A model generated the notes under the pieces. That model was not told the DNA's origin. It searched no databases and was given only the letters and a program-made list of their open reading frames with translations. Made by a program: the position numbers and the translations under genes. Below, in pieces: positions 59,498-64,000 of a stretch of DNA of 64,000 bases. Location: positions 16,914-80,913 of the forward strand of contig JABDNH010000011.1 in NCBI GenBank assembly GCA_013001055.1, read 5' to 3'. Each line of letters begins with the position of its first letter. Position 1 is the first letter of the stretch. Origin of the DNA: Sphingomonas sp. Lineage in GTDB: Bacteria; Pseudomonadota; Alphaproteobacteria; Sphingomonadales; Sphingomonadaceae.

Positions 59498-60568
59498 CTA
59501 TTCGGGCGCGGCCTCGGCAGCGAGCTCGGCGCGGCGATCTTTCGCCTGCTGGCGGTAGTCGTCGGCCATGGCCTGGTACTCGGCGGCCCATTCGTCGAGC
59601 TCCTCGGGCGTCGGTTGCCATTCGTCCTCCATGGCGGCTTGCGCCTCGGTTTGGCATGTCTCGCGCTCGGCCTCGTCCTCGATCTGAGCACAGGCTTCGT
59701 ACGCTTCTTCAGCTTCGGACGCTTCCGGTTCAGGGAACATCGGCGGCAGATGTGCCATGCGTTCTTCGAGCGCCTCGACAAGCGGCGGCGCCTTTTTGAT
59801 CATGCCCGGAAAGCTCGCCATGATGCCGGCAAAATATTCGGGTTCAATGCCGACGGTGAAAATGTTGGCGGCAAATTTTTCGCCTGCCGGAGTGTCGGCG
59901 AAGGCCGCAATCTGCGCGAGTTCCGCCTTGGTGAAGCGATCGGCGAAGACCTGCACCAGACCTGCGCGCACCGGCTCCTCGAATTCCTCGAGCACAGCCG
60001 GCAATTCCTTGTCCATCACGTCACGCAGGATCGACAGGCGCTCATCGAAATGTTCGTCCTCGTCGCTGATCAGCCCGCGAATGGTGAGATCGCCGTAGAG
60101 CGCGAGCATCAGATCGATGCCGGCGTCGATATCTTCCGGATCGCCAAACAATTCCTGGACGGCCTCGAGTTCCTCGTTGCCGTCAGCTTCTTCGCCGTCT
60201 GCCTCAGCGCTATCCTCATTGTCACCGGGAAAATCGTCTTCGAGCGAAGCGAGGGCTTCCATCAACGGTCCCATTTCGTTGACGTATAGCGCGATGACGG
60301 GCCGAAACGGTTCGGCCAGGTCGCGGATCGGGCTATCGAGCATGCGATCGGCCCACGGTCCCAGCATGAAATCGACCGCAGCTTCGGTGTTGCCCTTGGG
60401 CCAGTACAGATCGAGCGCGGCTTCGGCGAGCGCCAGCGTCTCGGCATCCTCGGCCGCTTCCTGCGCAGCCTGCTCGGCATCCGCCACGACTGTGCCTGTA
60501 TCTTGCGCTAAGGCTGGGGTGGCGGTTGTGAGAATGATGGCGGTGGTGCCGATCAACAGCGATTTCAT
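59498..60568 (-). CDS. Exported acidic protein with DUF2059-like region
   Basis: A 356-residue protein with a signal peptide (ending ALA, residue 21). The middle (about 195-265, VFADRFTKAELAQIAAFADTPAGEKFAA) resembles DUF2059, a short secreted domain of unknown function. It is flanked by very acidic stretches (GDNEDSAEADGEEADGNEE and the C-terminal quarter). Two Cys late in the protein. Begins 17 bases after the neighbouring DUF2059 gene, so likely co-transcribed; no function can be assigned. Confidence 0.72.
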   Translation of the reverse strand: MKSLLIGTTAIILTTATPALAQDTGTVVADAEQAAQEAAEDAETLALAEAALDLYWPKGNTEAAVDFMLGPWADRMLDSPIRDLAEPFRPVIALYVNEMGPLMEALASLEDDFPGDNEDSAEADGEEADGNEELEAVQELFGDPEDIDAGIDLMLALYGDLTIRGLISDEDEHFDERLSILRDVMDKELPAVLEEFEEPVRAGLVQVFADRFTKAELAQIAAFADTPAGEKFAANIFTVGIEPEYFAGIMASFPGMIKKAPPLVEALEERMAHLPPMFPEPEASEAEEAYEACAQIEDEAERETCQTEAQAAMEDEWQPTPEELDEWAAEYQAMADDYRQQAKDRRAELAAEAAPE

Positions 60569-60585
60569 GGATTATCCCCCGATAT

Positions 60586-61083
60586 TCAGTTGGATGGCGA
60601 TTCGAGGTGGCGCGTGATCACCTCCATCAGTTCGGACTGCATGGCCGGCTGCGCCTCGATGACGAGAGCCATCGTCAGCGCCAAGGTGTCCTGCATCATT
60701 GCCGGCATGGCGGCATTGAAGCGTTTCATCACCGGATCGGCCTGCAGGACAGCAAGCCGTTCCAAGTCCTCGGCGCTCAAGTTGGCGGCGTAGATATGCG
60801 CCGTTGCAATACGCAATTCATCGAGATTCCCCATGATGACATCGCGCGAATGGCGCTGAATCACCTCGGTCGCGTCCTCGATCAGTTGCGGGCTGATTTC
60901 CTCACCGCTTTGTTCGAGCATGGTGCGCACCTGGACCCGCTGTTTGGCAACCATGCCATCGACGATACGCGCCATGAGTTCGTCGTAGTCCATCGCTTCG
61001 AGCAGATTTTCGGCAGCCGCGAGGCCTTCAGGCGAAACGTCCGGTTCCTGGGCGAACGCAGGGGAGGAAAGGAAAGCGGCCAT
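60586..61083 (-). CDS. DUF2059 domain protein, possibly with a rare AUU start
   Basis: At least 165 residues; mature part (after AFA) contains the DUF2059-type pattern (LLEAMDYDELMARIVDGMV and ANLSAEDLERLAVLQADPVMKRF). The first ATG (61083) gives a signal peptide without the usual basic start. Reading upstream in frame adds RILTSWLLA, completing a normal signal peptide, with ATT at 61113 preceded by GGGGG at the right distance. I keep ATG as the formal start but the AUU start is plausible. Function unknown. Confidence 0.75.
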   Translation of the reverse strand: MAAFLSSPAFAQEPDVSPEGLAAAENLLEAMDYDELMARIVDGMVAKQRVQVRTMLEQSGEEISPQLIEDATEVIQRHSRDVIMGNLDELRIATAHIYAANLSAEDLERLAVLQADPVMKRFNAAMPAMMQDTLALTMALVIEAQPAMQSELMEVITRHLESPSN

Positions 61084-61154
61084 GGCGAGCAGCCATGAAG
61101 TCAGGATACGAATGATGGAACCCCCGGGTAAGTTTTCAAAGGCCTATCCTTCAA

Positions 61155-61982
61155 TCAGATCGCGCCCAGCCATACAAGGGCCGCCGCACCGATGACGATG
61201 CGATACCAGGCGAATGGTGCAAATCCGTAACGCGTCACGATGGCGATGAAGGCCTTAACAACCACATAGGCCACGATAAAGCTGATGAGCGCGCCCAAGC
61301 CAATCCAGCCGAAATCGTCAGCGACGAGATTCTCGCGATCGCGAAAAAGCTGGTAGACGGTCGCGCCGGTCAGCGTCGGCACCGCCAGAAAGAAGCTGAA
61401 TTCAGCAGCAGTGCGGCGGTCCACGCCAAACGCCATTGCGCCCATGATCGTTGCGCCCGATCGGCTGACCCCCGGCACCATGGCGAGGCACTGCACCAGA
61501 CCGATCAGCACCGACCGCTTGAAGCCCAACGTGGCAACCGCGCCGCCGACCTGGTCTTCGGGAATGTCGGGACGGGCAGGAGGATTTGCGAGTTTTTCGA
61601 TGACGAGAATGGCGAAGCCGCCGATGATTAGAGCCCATGCCACCACCACGGCATTCGCGAGCAGCGTGTCGAGATAATCGGCCAGCAGCACGCCCAGCAC
61701 GACGGCGGGAGTGAAGGCGACAAGCAGATTGCGCGTGAAATACAGCGCGTTTTTCGACCCCTCAAACAGGCCTTTCAGCACGCCCCAGAAAGTGTCCCAA
61801 TAAAGGATCACGACGGCAAGAATCGCGCCTGGCTGGATGGCGACATTGAACACCGCCCAGTCTTGCGCATCGAAGCCGAGCAATTCGGTCGCGAGGATGA
61901 GATGCCCCGTTGAGGAAACGGGCAGATATTCGGTGATGCCCTCGACAATGCCGAGGATGATGACGAGCCAGAGAATGGGCAT
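61155..61982 (-). CDS. uppP: Undecaprenyl-diphosphatase UppP (BacA)
   Basis: A 275-residue, multi-span membrane enzyme. The two catalytic motifs are EGITEYLPVSSTGH at residues 14-27 and PGVSRSGATIMGA. It removes phosphate from undecaprenyl diphosphate to recycle the lipid carrier for peptidoglycan and raises bacitracin resistance. Starts 6 bases after the NDUFA9-like gene. Confidence 0.96.
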   Translation of the reverse strand: MPILWLVIILGIVEGITEYLPVSSTGHLILATELLGFDAQDWAVFNVAIQPGAILAVVILYWDTFWGVLKGLFEGSKNALYFTRNLLVAFTPAVVLGVLLADYLDTLLANAVVVAWALIIGGFAILVIEKLANPPARPDIPEDQVGGAVATLGFKRSVLIGLVQCLAMVPGVSRSGATIMGAMAFGVDRRTAAEFSFFLAVPTLTGATVYQLFRDRENLVADDFGWIGLGALISFIVAYVVVKAFIAIVTRYGFAPFAWYRIVIGAAALVWLGAI

Positions 61983-61988
61983 GATGCG

Positions 61989-62927
61989 TTAGGTTGGCAT
62001 CTGGTCTGCAAAGCGACCGCCGCGTTTGTAGCGGCCAAGCCAGCTGGGGGCGACCTGGCCGAGCGGCGTGGGCGCGATGCCCATGTCTGCAAGCGTCGCT
62101 GCGCCGTCGCTGACGACATTGTCGCTCTGCAGCATGATCCACTGGTCGCCGGTCATCGGGGCGCCGGGCAGCCAACCGAACTTGCTCATCAGCGATCCGA
62201 CGGCGTCGGGCAGGTCGATGACCGCCGGATTGCGTCCGGCAAGCTGCGCGATCTTCCGGTTGAGATCGTGCATGCTGAATTGCTCGGGCCCGCCGATTTC
62301 GTAAGACTTGCTGCCATGCGTCTTGGGATCGAGCGCGGCTTTGGCGATAGCCTTGCCCAGGTCGCTGACAAAAACCGGTTGGAACTTGGTTTCCGGCTTG
62401 AGCACCGGAAGCACCGGCATCGCGGCCATCTGCGCGAAGCGATTGGTGAAGTCGTCTTCCTGGCCGAACACGACGCTTGGTCGAAGGATGGTGGCGCCGG
62501 CAAAGGCTTCGCGCACTGCATCTTCGCCGCGGCCCTTGGTGCTGCCATAGCGCGACGGCGCCGCGGGATCGGCGCCGATCGCGGATATGTGCACGACGGC
62601 TTTGGCTCCCGCCTTCTTCGCTTCCTCTGCAACGTTGCGCGCGCCATCGACATGCACCGCCTCAAGATCGCCGTTGAAAATGCCGACGAGGTTGACCACG
62701 GCGTCTGCACCTTCGACAGCGCGCGCCACCGTATCGGGCCGGGTGATGTCGGCGCTCGTCAACGCGACCTGTCCGACACTGCCGAGAGGCTGCAGCTTGT
62801 AGGCGCTTTTCGGGTTACGCTCGGCAATGCGCAGGCGTACGCCGGATTTCAGGAAGGCTTCCGCCGCGTAGCGACCGATAAAACCGCCGCCGCCGAAAAT
62901 AGTGACAAGTTTATGGGTGTCGGACAT
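61989..62927 (-). CDS. NAD(P)-binding protein, complex I NDUFA9-like
   Basis: A 312-residue extended-SDR protein. The cofactor motif is TIFGGGGFIGRY (residues 9-20); VNLVGIF, ISAIGAD, RYGSTKGRGEDAV and ILRPSVVFG are conserved in the NDUFA9-like family, found in mitochondrial complex I and in Alphaproteobacteria. It lacks a clear catalytic Tyr-x3-Lys, so a structural or regulatory NADPH-binding role is likely. First of the uppP pair. Confidence 0.88.
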   Translation of the reverse strand: MSDTHKLVTIFGGGGFIGRYAAEAFLKSGVRLRIAERNPKSAYKLQPLGSVGQVALTSADITRPDTVARAVEGADAVVNLVGIFNGDLEAVHVDGARNVAEEAKKAGAKAVVHISAIGADPAAPSRYGSTKGRGEDAVREAFAGATILRPSVVFGQEDDFTNRFAQMAAMPVLPVLKPETKFQPVFVSDLGKAIAKAALDPKTHGSKSYEIGGPEQFSMHDLNRKIAQLAGRNPAVIDLPDAVGSLMSKFGWLPGAPMTGDQWIMLQSDNVVSDGAATLADMGIAPTPLGQVAPSWLGRYKRGGRFADQMPT

Positions 62928-62998
62928 CCCGTTTCCCTTTCAAGAACGCTTGGCTGCGTCTCTGATACAGGGGGGTGGGCATTGCAAGGGGGCATAAG

Positions 62999-63012
62999 GG
63001 GCGGGAACGCCC
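62999..63012 (-). terminator. Short hairpin just past the PilZ stop
   Basis: GGGCG-GGAA-CGCCC forms a 5-bp GC stem 2 bases after the PilZ stop codon. No T-tract follows on the minus strand, so termination is uncertain. Confidence 0.3.
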
Positions 63013-63014
63013 GA

Positions 63015-63344
63015 TCAGTTGTTGCCGCCCATCTTTTTGGAAATCATTTCGAAGACCGAAGGATAGAGCGGCTTGGCAAAGGCAACGCCCGCGGTGAAGC
63101 CTTCGCACCAGCAAATTTTGCTCTCGATCGCCTCGATTCCCGGAAGCGCAATCCAGACGGTCTCACCGATGCGTGGCGCGTAGGACAATTCGACGCGGCA
63201 ACCACCGGACGACAGGTCGTGAATGCGAGTCGGATAGGCCTTGGTACCGGGATGGCGCGAACGAACGGTCCCTTCGAGCGCCACGCGGTCTTGCTGGCGC
63301 GTCTTTTGGAGATTGTCTTCCAATTTCTCCGTAGGCTTGTTCAC
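63015..63344 (-). CDS. PilZ domain protein
   Basis: A 109-residue protein that is essentially one PilZ domain. The cyclic-di-GMP binding pattern RxxxR (RQQDR, residues 16-20) and DxSxxG (DLSSGG) are both intact, so c-di-GMP binding is predicted. No effector domain attached. Single gene with its start in the region before tRNA-Leu. Confidence 0.88.
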   Translation of the reverse strand: MNKPTEKLEDNLQKTRQQDRVALEGTVRSRHPGTKAYPTRIHDLSSGGCRVELSYAPRIGETVWIALPGIEAIESKICWCEGFTAGVAFAKPLYPSVFEMISKKMGGNN

Positions 63345-63684
63345 GTCTTCTTCCCGTTCGGAAATGGAATTATCCTGCGTTCCATAAAGTTCGTTAAATC
63401 GAAAAGGTTAAGAACTGGTTGGCGCTTGTGGAATGGCCCCTTCGAAAACGCGCTGCTGTCGGCGCGGAAAATTCGACGGTTGGCAGGATGATGATCGCAA
63501 CGATATCGACCGTCGTCATGACTTGCGGTTCTCCGCCATGATCATGTTGCCGAGCATCATTGTCCCCATGCGATGAAGAGGCGGGCATGGGGGAAGGCGG
63601 CGCGAATGACCAGGCAAGCGCGATTGGATGGTTGACGCTGACGCGCCTGTCCACTAATCGGCGCGGCCTACCCGATGTCCCTGT
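63345..63684. other. 340-bp stretch without a convincing gene
   Basis: Between the PilZ start and tRNA-Leu. A minus-strand open frame of 86 codons (63394-63654) has no recognisable motif or SD. Short plus-strand frames are Ile/Thr/Val-rich but lead to no biosynthetic gene. Probably holds the PilZ promoter and the tRNA promoter. Confidence 0.5.
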
Positions 63685-63771
63685 GCCCAGGTGGCGGAAT
63701 TGGTAGACGCACCGTCTTCAGGTGGCGGCGCTCGAAAGGGCGTGGAGGTTCGAGTCCTCTCCTGGGCACCA
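63685..63771 (+). tRNA. tRNA-Leu (anticodon CAG)
   Basis: Acceptor GCCCAGG/CCTGGGC, D-arm GCGG...GAATTGGTAGACGC, anticodon arm CCGTC-TTCAGGT-GGCGG with CAG at 34-36, a long variable arm as in class II tRNAs, T-arm GGAGG-TTCGAGT-CCTCT, discriminator A and encoded CCA at 63769-63771. Confidence 0.96.
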
Positions 63772-63803
63772 ACGTTTTCAAGTTCTTGAAGTCCTTGGAA
63801 AAT

Positions 63804-64000
63804 ATGCCAGATCCTAGCTCCGAAGTACACGAAAGAGGTACACAGGAGGTCAAAGATTTGTCAGCGAAACGCCATTATCTTCAGTGCGTGAGAGGTAGCT
63901 ATCGCTATCGTCGCCGTTGGCCGAAGCATGTGCGTTCGGTTGCGAAGGGCGAGTTCTTCATCCGTCATCTCAGGACTTCCAGCCTCGCTGAGGCAGTAAG
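63804..64000 (+). CDS. Tyrosine-recombinase-like integrase, N-terminus only
   Basis: The frame is open to the window end (65 codons plus 2 bases). From ATG 63804 it reads through HYLQCVRGSYRYRRRWPKHV, then a short basic stretch and TSSLAEAV, the layout of the N-terminal part of phage-type integrases (a short beta element, basic RRR-Px-H/L segment, then a SAM-like domain start). TTG 63858 behind AGGAGGT has a much better SD and may be the real start. Lying 32 bases after tRNA-Leu, it fits an integrative element using the tRNA as attachment site. The catalytic domain is outside the window. Confidence 0.72.
   Translation, partial: MPDPSSEVHERGTQEVKDLSAKRHYLQCVRGSYRYRRRWPKHVRSVAKGEFFIRHLRTSSLAEAV

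Noticed and set aside
63495..63550. Short Ile/Thr/Val-rich frames resembling an attenuator leader peptide
   Set aside because: No amino-acid biosynthesis gene follows on either strand; PilZ and a tRNA are the neighbours.

Overview
This window reads as ordinary chromosome of a high-GC alphaproteobacterium, most likely order Sphingomonadales (Sphingomonas/Sphingomicrobium/Erythrobacter-like). The evidence is the mix of Sphingomonadales-type small secreted hypotheticals, a chromosomal subclass B3 metallo-beta-lactamase, a TonB siderophore receptor, alphaproteobacterial gene pairs (mutY facing a DUF721/DciA-like gene, rsfS-rlmH-envC-ctpA) and a LexA-type GTTC-N7-GTTC box. Genus and species cannot be fixed from the sequence alone. 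Coding density is very high, with many ATGA and TAATG start/stop overlaps that indicate translational coupling.

Layout, left to right. 1-5.7 kb: partial DUF389 membrane protein, a GDSL esterase autotransporter with a clear terminator, a TPR-like protein, then a phage/GTA-type lysis pair (GH108 endolysin and three-TM holin) coupled to an alpha/beta hydrolase. 6-8.7 kb: hslVU, DUF2459, tRNA-Pro. 8.9-17 kb: yajC-secD-secF, bamD, recN, a dienelactone hydrolase, ligA. 17-21 kb (minus): SDR, B3 beta-lactamase, prmA, and a soluble chemoreceptor with a globin-like sensor domain. 21-26 kb: sdhCDA (no sdhB) ending at a strong terminator, creD, a LOG-family protein. 26-28.4 kb (minus): mutY, cytochrome c, DUF1801. 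28.4-36 kb: DciA-like protein, two tandem DsbA-like thiol oxidases, smc, and a Fur-box-preceded siderophore receptor.

36-39.4 kb (minus) holds the most interesting locus: a radical-SAM protein with a helix-hairpin-helix and a C-terminal clamp-binding-like motif, a hemerythrin, and a DUF4130-UdgX fusion. They are arranged as one operon behind a perfect alphaproteobacterial LexA box. It looks like an SOS-inducible, poorly characterised DNA repair or modification module.

39.5-57.5 kb is mostly minus-strand housekeeping: DUF885 peptidase, coq7-dsbB-ctpA-envC-rlmH-rsfS-nadD, DUF3667, ftsH-tilS-cpoB-rodZ, ptsP, nitronate monooxygenase, lysC. 57.5-63.3 kb: ubiG, a GST, three exported proteins (two DUF2059-like), uppP, an NDUFA9-like protein and a PilZ protein. 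The right edge has tRNA-Leu(CAG) followed immediately by the N-terminus of a tyrosine-recombinase-like gene, the probable boundary of an integrated element lying mostly outside the window.

No CRISPR array, rRNA, insertion sequence or replication origin was recognised.
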